This document shows positions 10,448-22,400 of a stretch of DNA of 64,000 nucleotides, one piece after another. The stretch is from positions 30,533,778 through 30,597,777 of the forward strand of contig CP154957.1 in NCBI GenBank assembly GCA_039621445.1. Reading direction: 5' to 3'. Each line of letters begins with the position of its first letter. Within the stretch, counting starts at the first letter, position 1. Source of the stretch: Euglena gracilis (taxonomy: Eukaryota > Euglenida > Euglenophyceae > Euglenales). The notes under the pieces were generated by a model, which was not told the DNA's origin, did not search any database, and saw only the letters and a list, made by a program, of their open reading frames with translations. A program made the translations under genes and the position numbers.

Positions 10448-13400
10448 CCCAGCAGGGGGGGGGGATATGCAACAAGGCTCCTCAAAATATGCAATGCAAA
10501 AAATGCAAAACAAAATGCAAAAAAGTGCAAAAAAAAATGCAAAAAAAAAGCAAATTGTGTACAACTTCCTTTAGGAGCTTCCTCAGGCTGTACACTTTTC
10601 CACCGGAGATGGCTTGGAAAAATTTCACCTGCTCCAAAAATGCAACATTAAAAGAAAATACGATGCAATCTTGTGAAATGATATGGTTGGTTCATTTATA
10701 TAAATATAAGTGGAGATACAAGTGGATGGTGTAGTATAAGTGGACACATATAAGTGGATGGTTGCATCCACTTATATGGCACCATGCAACTACTGCTTAT
10801 GTGAAATTGGTCCAAAGTCGGCAACCTCCAGTTGTCTAAAAGTGGAGAAATTTGCCTGTGCAAATGCCCAAACAAAATCGAAAGGCAAAATATGCAAAAG
10901 AAATGCAAAAGAAATGCGACTTTTCACAAATCTTTCATTCTGCAAAGAAATGCAGTTTATGCAGAAAAGTGCAAATTTTGAAGATTTTTGATTACGCAAA
11001 TAATCATGTATATAATATCTAAATGCAAATTCTGCAACTTGTATATCCCCCCCCCAGCCCCTGGCCCCGACGTAGCGGGCGGCTGGTCAGCACACCCCCT
11101 CCTCGCCGCTGGACCCGTCCTCCGCCTGCCTCCTCAGGCGGCGCCGGCTAGCCTGGCCCTCAGGGGCCGCGGGCCGGGGCGGGGGTCCCTGTGCTTTCCG
11201 CTTGCCCCCTGGTTTGGGGCCCCTGTTGGGTCGGGCCCCGGGCGGTTGGGGGGGGGGGGGGGGGCTCGCTGGCGGTTGGGGGGTGGGCCGGGAGGGTGGC
11301 CCGTCGGGGTGGAGTTGACCGGTTGCCCTGGTTGTTGGTTCCCAGGGTCGTTGCAAGGGTTTCGCTCGGTTTGGAATACAGGGCCGGAGTTTTTGTGCTG
11401 GTTCGGGGGTCTCATTCCGTCACTGTAACACAGTTCCCTCCACCCGTGATTAATTGGTGCGACATTTCTCCAGCAGGGAAAAACGCATCGGGAACCCTCA
11501 AAAACAAACAAACAAAAAGGCAAAAAAGGCAAAACACAATGCACTGCTTTTTCCCTCTGTTTTCCTCAAAGCTCTCTTCTGTATGTTTCTTTCCTTCTCT
11601 GTTCTTCATCTGCAAACAAAAGATTAAATGGCTCCTTGATGTTCAATTTATTGTGAGCAAATACATGGGTCAGTGCAATTGGGGTGCAATCATTATCAGA
11701 GGCATTTCGTCCAAATTGGAGGGATGCCCCCCAAAAAACGCCTTCACAATCATCTTTTGAGAGTTTGGCAGAGCACGTTGCTTTCACCCAAATAAACAAA
11801 CAAAATTGGCAGCTGCTGCTTACGGGAAAAACACAAGCACCCTTAAAAAAAATACTCTGTCACCCTGGGGGGTCCCTCCCAATTCTGTAACAATGGGGTT
11901 TTCAAACTGGCCAAGGCTGCCGAGGGTGGGGGACAGACTGCCCGCTGCTCGAGGAGACGTAGTTGTCGGCCACCAACCAGTCATCCTCGTCATCTTCGTC
12001 AGACCCATCACTGCCGCCCTCTGCCTGTGATGGGGGCAGGTCGCTGGGGGGCGTCAATGGAGGTTGGGGCGTGCAACCATGCACGTGTGGTAGCTGAGCC
12101 CCAGCAATGCCGCAGTGGGCTGACATCTCCAATGCTTTTGCACTCCTCACGATCCTTGTTGCGCACATCTCGTCAATCAGTGTGAAATTAAAATCATCTG
12201 CTGACAATCCAGCAACATCATCCCCCCAAAATGCACATATTCCCCGGATGTCATGGATCGACAAAGAAGCCAAGTCCTCAACACATCATTATCAAATGAT
12301 TCCATAATGATTCCATAATTCCATTTTTCTCTTGATGATCGATTTTTGATTTAATCGATTCTTCTCAGTTTGCTAAATAAAAGTACTCCTGCCCAGTTTG
12401 GGGTGCCTTTTGAAAGGTTGCCTACTGAAAGTTGTTCCAAACTGTTAGGAAGAATGCACTGTGTATGCTGTGTATAAAATTTTTATGGTGACAAGTTTGT
12501 GGAGTTGGCCAAAACAACCTTGGGCCAACGCCATGACATTGATTGACTGCAGGTGATGAAAAAAAATATGTGAGAGGGAGGGGATGGGATAACTTTTTTA
12601 AAAACAAAACCAACGGCACCGCTTGCTTCATTACAAAAGACATTTGTGGCAACTGCTTAAAAGAATGCAAAGCTTTCTTTCACCAAGGCTTGAAATTAAC
12701 CAATCACTCACTTGATTGGATGGAGGGAGAATTGGAGCAGAGAGAAATGACACCCAAAAGGACAGCTTCAGGATTTTGATTGGGGCGGAGCCACACCTCG
12801 GCCTCATTTGTCAAAGCCCCTTCTGGCCCCTCTTCTGCAACGGAGCAAGAGCTGCTCAATCCATGTTTCCCAGAGAAGGAAGAGGACTAGTGCAAATGAG
12901 GCTTCTTGTGAAGACCTTGGGGGCGTCCCTCCGACCTGGTCATTGCAGGACTCCCCCCATCTGGGGGAGAAAAACAGTACAAGCCCATTTTTCATCATTG
13001 TGCTTCTTCCAAACGATGGGATTTTGGGCAGGGATTGGTGCTTATCCGTAGTTGGGGGGTCAGATTCTTATCCGTAATCATCTGTGGTTATCTGTTATAA
13101 CTGTGCCAACCATCAAAAAAGGTTAAAATATAATAAGAGAAGACAGATTGAATGTAGTAAACCCTCTGAAACGTCCAAAAACCACGATCTAAAAGAATAT
13201 GGCGCGCATGCAATTACTACAATATGCACTGATATGTTCCCACTTTGCTTGATATCCAAACACGAGAGACAGAGGGGTAAATATTCTGGGAAATTATATT
13301 CCACCCTGGCAGCATTTTATTGGGGTGTAAATACTCATTTGGCTAAAAAAATAATTAACTGTGCTATTGGGTAAAAAGCCAGTGAACTATAAAAAATAAA

Positions 13401-16400
13401 TAAATAAATAAATAAATGTGTGGAAAGAACCTTTTACTGAACAATTCTGATACCATCCATATGGCATTTTGAAGCAGTTGGGTTGTGGGACTAATTTGCA
13501 CTGTTGCTTGAACGTAATTTAGCTTTTCTGACTGGCCAACTCTTGGTTGATGTCGTAGATACAGTTGAAGAGCCAGGCGTAATATCCGAGATGCCTCCTC
13601 CAGAACTGGTGGATTGTGGCGACGCTGCGGTGCAAATGGGGCTCAGAGGAGAGGGAAAAAACGTTTAACCCTCCACTAATAAACCCAGTCAGCCGAAGGA
13701 GGGATTTCCAAGTGGGGGAGGGGGGTTGTAAACCAAGGAGTTGTTGGTCAAAATCCAACCCCCCCCCAAATGAACCAAAACAGGCATTTTTATCAAACCC
13801 CAGGGGGGAGGGGATGCCTTGTGCTATGGGGTGCCTGCCCATAGCACGCACCCCTGGGGGGGGGGGCTGGGAGGTGGTTAAACCCATCTGAGACGGGGGG
13901 GGGGGGGGGGCGACCCCCCACCCACCACAGCACTCATGCAAGGGAATTCCTTTGGCGCCTAAGGGAAATTTTGACCTAAAACCCTGCGCCCCTGGAATAC
14001 GGGAAGGCCTGGTGGGGAGGGGAGTGGCCGGACCCCCCACCCACCAGGATGGAGGGGTTGACCCCCCCCCACTACCCACAGGGTTTTGGGGATTCCCATA
14101 CAGTCTTGGGGGGGAAGGGGTCCATTCCGGCCCCCGGTATCTGCCGACCCAGCCATTTATCCTCAATGCGTCTCACGAACTCCCACTCAGACTGGTTAGT
14201 GGGCAAACGACTGCCGGCGAAGGCGGGGCACCTCCTCAGATTTCGGGCGACAAAGGCGTGGATGTACTGCCGCAGCCCATGGTCCTCCCTGCACAAGAGA
14301 ACCAGAAAAGGCTGATATTTAGGTGCCTACCGTTGCCCCCCTCAACTTTCGCCACTTCTCAAATTTGGTGCACCTCATGACACTCGCAGCTGGAGTCTGG
14401 GTTCTCTCGATACACCAAATGAAAAGAGGTCCATTTACATTTGGGCAACAGTTGAGCCACGTTGCCAACACAGCCATAAGTCAGGGGGAGGTATTCAATT
14501 TGACCAAAAGTTACGTTGAATTCTGGCATCTCTTCCAAATATTTCGGCGACTTTGCAAATAAAGTCCTCAGAAAAAAATCTGACACCCCAGATCAGAAAC
14601 ATTCTTCGCCATATTCTCAAATACTGAGAGGGACATCCGCCCTCAAATTGGACCGACAAAACATTTATTCCAGACATTCGAGACAGACATTCCAGAGACA
14701 TTCCAGAGGCATTCCAGTCTATTCTTGCCTACCCTTGATCAGAAGCAGCATATGTGGGGACCATACCTGGACAGCATGTCTGTGTCACGATGGAAGCGAC
14801 CGAGGTGGGCCTTCCATTGTCGGGCATTGATGAACACACAGTAGTGAAGCTGGTTGCCGTCGAGGGCCCGAAGCACCTGTTTGAGAGGCACTACAGGCGT
14901 GGTGATACAGTGATTGCCCATACCCCACCGCGGGTGGCCACCTGTTCAACTGCATGGTGCACAGCTATGGTTAGTCTAACGTGCACCATTATCAGCTCCA
15001 AAGAAGGCGCAGGAAAAAAGATGTTCTCATGTTTCAAAAGGGTCACAGACCAAAGTCATTGGGGGAAATTATGGAAATTTTCGAGTCGTTCATTTTTTCA
15101 AAGCAACGTAACAACATGCTCAGTCAGCAGTAAACTGCAGGCTCGCCCAGGAGGAGGTTTCGGAGGACGACAACCTAGGGTATCCTTGAATATGCTGTAA
15201 GCCATATATATTTTTCGGAGCGGAAAATCGGAATCTGTTTTGCAGAGGAAACATTTCTTCTATTAAAATACTTTTTTCAGTGCAACTGTTTGCATATCCC
15301 CGAGTTCCAAGTTTGTGCATGCACTTCGTTTACGTGCCATTTTGTTCTTCTGAACCAGAACCCAGAGAGAAAGCAGATTGAAAATAATAATTAAATAAAT
15401 AAATGAATAATAATATAATAAAAAAAGAAAACATGGTGCCATCCAATCATGATTGTAGGGAGATGCTCAAAAGCATCCTCCCAGGCCATCGCTGCACGTT
15501 TTCAGGACACTGGCGCTCCAGGAAGTTCCAGAATCTCGAACAACAAACAGGCTATTTGGGTGAAAGATTTGTTAGCACTTTGCATCAAAACAGGAGGCTG
15601 ACCCGTTTAGTCCGAACCTCATCCAGGGTTCGATAGAAAGGCAGTTTGGGGGGTTCAGACCCCCCCTCCGGTCCAGGAGGGGGGGTGGGGTGAGAATTTT
15701 GGGCCTAGCGCCAAAAAAAATGCCCCCCCAAAGCCAAAAAAACTGTATTTGGGCACTTTTTGGACAAAAACTGTTAAGGATGCAAAAAAAATGTTGCAAA
15801 GCTCCAGAAGAAAAAATTGAAATTTCTTGGGGGGCGGCAAACCCCCCTGGGTCGGTCCAGACCCCCTTGGCAGGTTGGGGGAGGGGGTCCGGACACTTCC
15901 CCCTCTGGTCCAGGAGGAACACTGCCCACCTGAACACTATGCACCTTCCTTATATTGAACCCCGCCCCCACTCCTTGGGGGGCTTGGGGCCGTGACTTCC
16001 CCCTGATGACCCTCCTGTTGAAATTTGATCACACACAGCAAGCATGATCCATCCAGCTCCTCAGTCAGAAAGCAAGAATGCCAGGGTTTCTCCATCACAG
16101 GAGTGGTTCAGGCCAAAAGCAGGGGCAGGGAGATATTCCGGTCGGCAAAAAAATTTATTCCCGTGTTTTATTCCGGTTTATTCCGGGTTATTCCGGACCA
16201 GAATGTCTCCATGCCCCTGCCAAAAGCAATCGCTGGCTCGCAAGACTGATGCAGGCCAGGGACTGCTGCGGAGTGGGCGGACCTTGAGCGGGTTGCACGT
16301 CCGCGGGTCGGGGCCGCCGCCCTGGGCCTGCTGCCGCGCCGCCAGGTTGCCGGCCGCGGAGAACCGCATCCGCTCGTCGAACAGCAGCCGCGACGAGCGC

Positions 16401-19400
16401 CGCCACTCCTCCTGGGACGGCACCGACTCCGCTTCGGACTCCACTTCGTCCTCCGTGCTGCTCTGGGGAACGGACGGCGTTGCATTGCGTGGAATACATC
16501 TTGGTCGCCAACCCTCACCACACCCCAAACACAAGCAACCGATTGGTTATATTTATGGTTCCAAAAATCGGTCCTGGCTGTGGCTTTTTCTCCCACTCTC
16601 CCGATGTCCAAAACAGAAAATAACTGCTCCAGTCCGAGTGGCGCAAAGACCAGCCCCAAAGGGTCCCTAGTCCCAGCCCAAATAGGTTGTGCATTGCGGG
16701 ATTGGCTAATATTTGACTATTGGCTGACATTCAAATCAAAAAATCAAATTTGAATACAAACTGTAACCTCCCCGTTCATGTGGAATTGTAGGCATGTCAA
16801 GGGATTTTTATGTACCCCCCCCCCAAAATAAGGCCCAGGTCCTATATTTGGATCCGTTGCTGGAAACCTCCAGGGGGTCTGATTTTGGATTATTTTCTTG
16901 ACTTACCAGAGCGCAAAAAAAAAATCATTTTTTGACTTTCCCAAAATCACTAAAAAGTTTCTCCCTTAACTGTTTCCGCGTCACATGCTTTTGGGGGGAC
17001 TTCAAAAACCCTAAAAGTGAAAATGCATCTTGGGAGTTTTTGGCAATTTATCAGGGAAAATTTCCCCCGTCCCCGGCGCTTTGCGCCTTCAGGGGGGGCT
17101 TATTCGGGGGGTCTTATTATTCTATTTTTGCTCAATCGGCCCACGGGGTGCGATTGCGAGGTCTTATAAAACCCCCCGGGGTGTTATTTTTTTTTCCGCC
17201 CGAAATCCCAGCCCGAGGGGGGGTGTATTATCTGGGGGGGGGGGGGGGTAATAGCACCCAAAAAAATTCGAAATTTTTCGAAGTCCTATAAGACCAAAAC
17301 AGCACACAAAACCCCCCTTTGGGGTCATTTTTTGTACTTTCTCATGAAATTTAACATTATTGGAGGCCAGATGACCCAGAAAAATCGATTTTTTTTCGTA
17401 ATTTGTTGTCAGCAATTGTGATTTTTCCCTATATTTTCAGGTCAAAATCCGGGCCTTCGGCCCGAAACGTGGGGGGGGGGTATCCCTCGGGGTCGCCGAA
17501 GTTGGACCCCGAGGGGGGGGGGGAGGCATTATTTTGGGGGGGGGCATTATTTGGGGGGGGGGGGTATTATTTGGGGGAGGTATTATTTGAGAGGAGGGTT
17601 TATTTGAGGGGTCTTATTTTGGAGGGGTTAGGGGCGTATGCACACTGCATTGGTAGAATTTGAAGTGCTGCTGGAAGATGAGGTGCTGGATTGCGCGTCA
17701 GTGGTGTCGCTCCCTTCAGCCTCGTCTTCCTCTTCCTCTTCCTCCTCTCCGCAACGGTCTGGAATCGCAGCTTCTGAAAGCAGCCATGGGCCAAAGACCT
17801 GTCTCCGACTGCCCGAGGGACTTCCCACCTTTTGTTGCCGGGCTTTTAACCAACGTGAGGGCGGTGCACGTTTTTTTCTTTTGCCGGGTGGCACCTGCCC
17901 TGGCAAAAACAACCCCCGCTCAGGGGGGGGTGGTAGGTGCCAGCTGGGCCGGCTCAAATGTCCCTTGAAAATCGCCATATTGGGGGCAGGGGCCCACCCC
18001 AGAGCCTGAACCGCGGAGGGTGGGGGGACAGGGTGCCTTCCACCTGCTTGCCCATAACACCTCTGGGGTGTTGTACCCCCTTCCTGCCCCACCCCTGTCA
18101 GTCCTCCTCCGATCCCTCCCATCCCCTCGTAACCCCCGAAAACCTCAGTTCACTTGTGGACCCCATGAAAAATATATTTCCTGTGGCCACAGGAGATAAA
18201 ATGGATGGATATTGTTCTGCAAAGGAGAAAAATATGTTGACCAATATCCAAAGAAACGAAACGGTGAGTGAGATGGCTGACAGTTTTGACAGCAACAAAG
18301 CACGTGGTCAAAGATAATTGCCTTCTGAATGTGTCTGGAAAAATTCACAGAAAAATCCAAACTACCATAAACCCATTAGTACAAAGGGGTGTTCAAGAAA
18401 AAAGGCAAACAAAAGATGAAGAAAGCAAAAAGAAGCTGGAGGGAAGATGAAAGCTCCGGCACTAAAAACCTTTTCCTAAAACTGTTTGATACAAAAAAAA
18501 TGATAAATACCCTCCCCCCCCCCTATGTCCAACGACCGGTAACCTCTGTCCGGGGGGGGGGGGGGGGGGGGGGCGGTCGTTGGACATAGGGTGGTGACCA
18601 AAAAGGTGTCCTCTGACCGGGGGGGTGGTCGTTGGACACGGGGTCGGGGGAAAAAAGTTTGTTGAAACCCCCCCAAACAGGTAACAATTTTTCTTCCGGC
18701 GCTTCGTGCCTCCATTTCCAGCCCTGTCAACAAATATTTCCTCAAATAGCACCCAAAATGTACCTTCACACCGCGGGATTTCACAAAAAAAAAACAAAGA
18801 TACCCAGTCGACAATCCCTGCATTCCATCAACCATCTTCACTCCATCATACAACCCAGCAAACACCCGAAAATGTCATGGTGGGATGTTGGGAGTGTGGT
18901 GAAGCTCCTTCAACAACCGCAAGCACTATCTCCCCGGTGGAGCGCTCGTAATGCACAAAACTCCCCAGAGGGAACATTTTAATGGACGATGGGCTGCGGG
19001 GTAGAGGACAAGGGCAAAAGAAAAGCCTTTCAGGGCTGGCAAACCTCCGGTTTTCACACACCTGCAAAAAAAAACCATCAAACCTCCGAAAAGGTGTCCT
19101 CTGACCGGGGAGGTGGTCGTTGGACATAGGGGGGGGGGGGGTAATGGAAATTAAATTGGGGGACAAATAGAATTATGCCATGAACAGCAAGTACAACAAA
19201 CAATGGGTGGACAGGAATAACTAAAACGAAAGCATGGCCAAACCAGCTTTTTTGACCTTATGCCTCAGACCTTCCTGGACACAGACACAGGCAATCGTTC
19301 GTTTGGGCCCATGTCTGCCCGCCGCCGCAGCACACTGCCCGCCGGAGCTGCTTGCTTGGTTGTCCGCCGCCACCTCCACCTCCACCTCGACCTCCTCCGG

Positions 19401-22400
19401 CTCCACTTCCGCCTCCGCCTCGGCCTCCGCCTCTGGGGTGGGCTGTGGCTGTGGCCGCCGGTAGATGGTCCGAGCTGCGACGTCGAAGCACCTGCGGGCC
19501 GCAAAGCCGGTGGCCAGGCCTCCGCATTGCAGAAAAAACGGGGCTGTTTTCGAGACCCAAGCGAGGCGGGTGCGGCACCCGGGCAGTTTTGGGGCTCACC
19601 CGCTCGGCCCGACACCAGGCCCACTCACCCTGGCTGACCAATTTTCAAAAAAAAATTGCCCACAAAACCCCAGTCCGGTCTCCGCTGGCCGGTAGGCAGC
19701 ACACCGGGGGCAGACGTAGAGGTCGCGGCGCTCGAGGCGGCTGCGGCGGTTGAAGAAGTCGAGCAGGGACTGGAAGGCGTCGTTAGCCGTCACGAACTGG
19801 CCGTCGTCCTCATCCTCGGAGTCTGGCAGCGGATGGACGGTCGGAGGGAGGGAGGGAGGGAGGGGGCCACAGCCTTTGTGCAGTCCACAATGCCGGATGT
19901 CCATTCCTTTCAAAAAGAGCACTATTGCAACATCCATTAGAAATGCAGGGGGAGAAACTGGGAACCGTGAGACTGCCTTTGTTTGTGGTGCAGGCAACAC
20001 CTGCAGAGCAGGTAGGAAGACGCAGAAAAAAATGAAAAGCTTTGAGGGGAAGGGATCAGAAACCTGAATAACACAAACCTGAATGAGGGGGGTAAATAGC
20101 ACAAACAAAGGAGCTCTTTTGGAAACCTTGGAATGCGGAGGGGCGGAGCACTTGCGGACCACAAACTTGGTGACCCGAGGGCTGGGCACATTCCTCCACA
20201 TTCCTCCAATACCCAAACCCACCCACCCAATTCCTTAAAAAACCACACAAACAGTCGACCAACCAACATCCACCCCAAAAAATGGACAATGCCCCTGGAA
20301 AAATCCTTTGCAGCCCAGCTGAACTGACCCATAGCGCCGCCCCCCCCCCCTGGAGGGGTCAAGCAGCACCAACCCACCCACCCACCTACCCGCCGAAATT
20401 TTTCTAATTCGATTTCATCTTGGAGTCCAGACCACTCTGAAAAGGTTGCATCAGTTCCAATGTGGCAGGGAAGCTTCTAACAAATCACATCGAAGCCATC
20501 CGCTCCTGGGCATACAATTTTTTACCGACCCCCCCTGGGTCACTCCATTTTTTAAAAAACCAGTCAGTCCCTCTTTTTCGAAAAACCACCCAGTCACTAC
20601 CCCCGGGGGGGGGGGGGGGGTCGGCCACTCAGAAAAACAGCCACTTTCCAGGCACTGAAGGCCATTTTAGGCCAAAAAATTTTCTCCGGAACCTTCGGCA
20701 CCGGGGTCACTCCACTTTTTGCCCACCCCTGGCCGACCCCCCCCCCGGGGGGGGGGGGGGTCCAGGCCAAAAACCAGTCAGTCACTCTGAAAAAAACCAG
20801 TCACCCACCCCCCGGGGGGGGGGGGTCGGCCAGTGCTTAAGCAATTGACTGCTCCTGGACCACACGACGCCACCTGAGGCGTAGGCCCGCCGGGGGTCGG
20901 CCGGGGGCAGCGGCCCTTCGATGGCCTCCACACGGAGCCGAAGGGCCTCGTCCATCGGGCTGCGGAAGTGGGGCGGCTGCAGCCACTGGCCCTTCACCTC
21001 CGCGATGTGGCTGTGGGGCAAAGGGGGCGGGGGGGGACCGCAACCGCACCCACTGGCAGGGGTCAATATGAATGGGTCGCCATCGTCCTTGGAATCTCTG
21101 AACGGAAACGTGGGCTGCTGCAAGCATGGGAAGGTCTGCACTGCGCAAATAAAATAAAAATGAAATCATAAATAAAACAACAACAGCAACAACAACTGAA
21201 ATTTTCGAAAAATTTCACCCAATCCAGAAAAAAATATTAACCAGCTTCGTCATACACTGCGATGTGAGAGTATTATTGTTTTACCAAGCAAAACATAAGC
21301 TTGGACAGTTCAGAACCCCCCCAAAAGTAAATAAAAAAACACATCCAAAGACGGAGAGGTGCAAAAGTTGCCTTGAACAACTGTGCGGTTACACACAATT
21401 ATTCAAGTGTGCACTCAGGGCGGAAGCGGTTAGCACACTGGCCCTGAGCAAACTGTAATGTGCGAAGTCCTGTCAAAAGGGTGCCGTCCAGGAAAGTCTC
21501 AGGATCCCTGGTGCTGGAACTCTCGTCACGGGAAACTGTCAGTGTCCCTAGTACTGGCCCTAGTAGTACCAGCCAACCTAACAAAAAACTCTCGGTAAGA
21601 CCTATGAGGGCACAAACAGCTCAGCTGTGCCCCACCGCACAAAAAAGCAAAAGGAAATTGTAAATCGCCCCTGGGGGGGAGACGGTCGAGACAAGAGTAA
21701 GCACGCGCGTCCAACCAAACTTTTTCTGCAAAAACCAAAAAAAATTAAAACCTTGGTCAAAAGTTTGCTTTTGCGAGAACCTCAGGCAGCGGATCTTGCT
21801 CTCTTACAGCTTTTTTTCTTTGACGGTTTGTGCAAATGCGCAAATGACATTTTTTACAAAAATCCTAAACACTGGCGTCCACACCTGTGAAAACAAAAAA
21901 CTGTTTATTGCAAGCCTCGAGATACCCGTCCTAATTCACTAGGCTTCAACGAGCCACGCGATACAGCCGGAGTGGCAGAGTTGTGTTGGTGTGTGTCAAA
22001 CAAGTAGGTTGCACTGGCTGTTGCACCTATGGGTGTTGGTGCGGACATGCATGCTGTGCTTGCCAGATGCATCCCAGTTTGATGCCGAGAGAATTCCCTA
22101 CCATTTGGACAATGCAATCTGTCATTGTGTCAATTGTGGCATAAAAAAACCTCTCCGGAAACACTGCCACTCTTAATGGACCGAAATGTCTGATGCCAAA
22201 TGGAGATTTCATACGACACAAATTTTATGAAGTGAGCGTCGATTTGCGCATTTGTGCATGCCGACCAATTCCACATATACACAGGTGGTTGGTGTGTATG
22301 CGGGGTTCAAGAACATTGGGGGGGGGGGGGGAAGGTAAGAGAACGTCATCACAAATAAATTTCCTACAGCATTTGCTGGTTATTGACCCACTAGGCTGTT

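Noticed and set aside
13519-14166. A single 215-codon minus-strand gene
   Set aside because: The middle is a G-tract element; the two ends are separate exons of gene X joined by a CAG/CTG intron.
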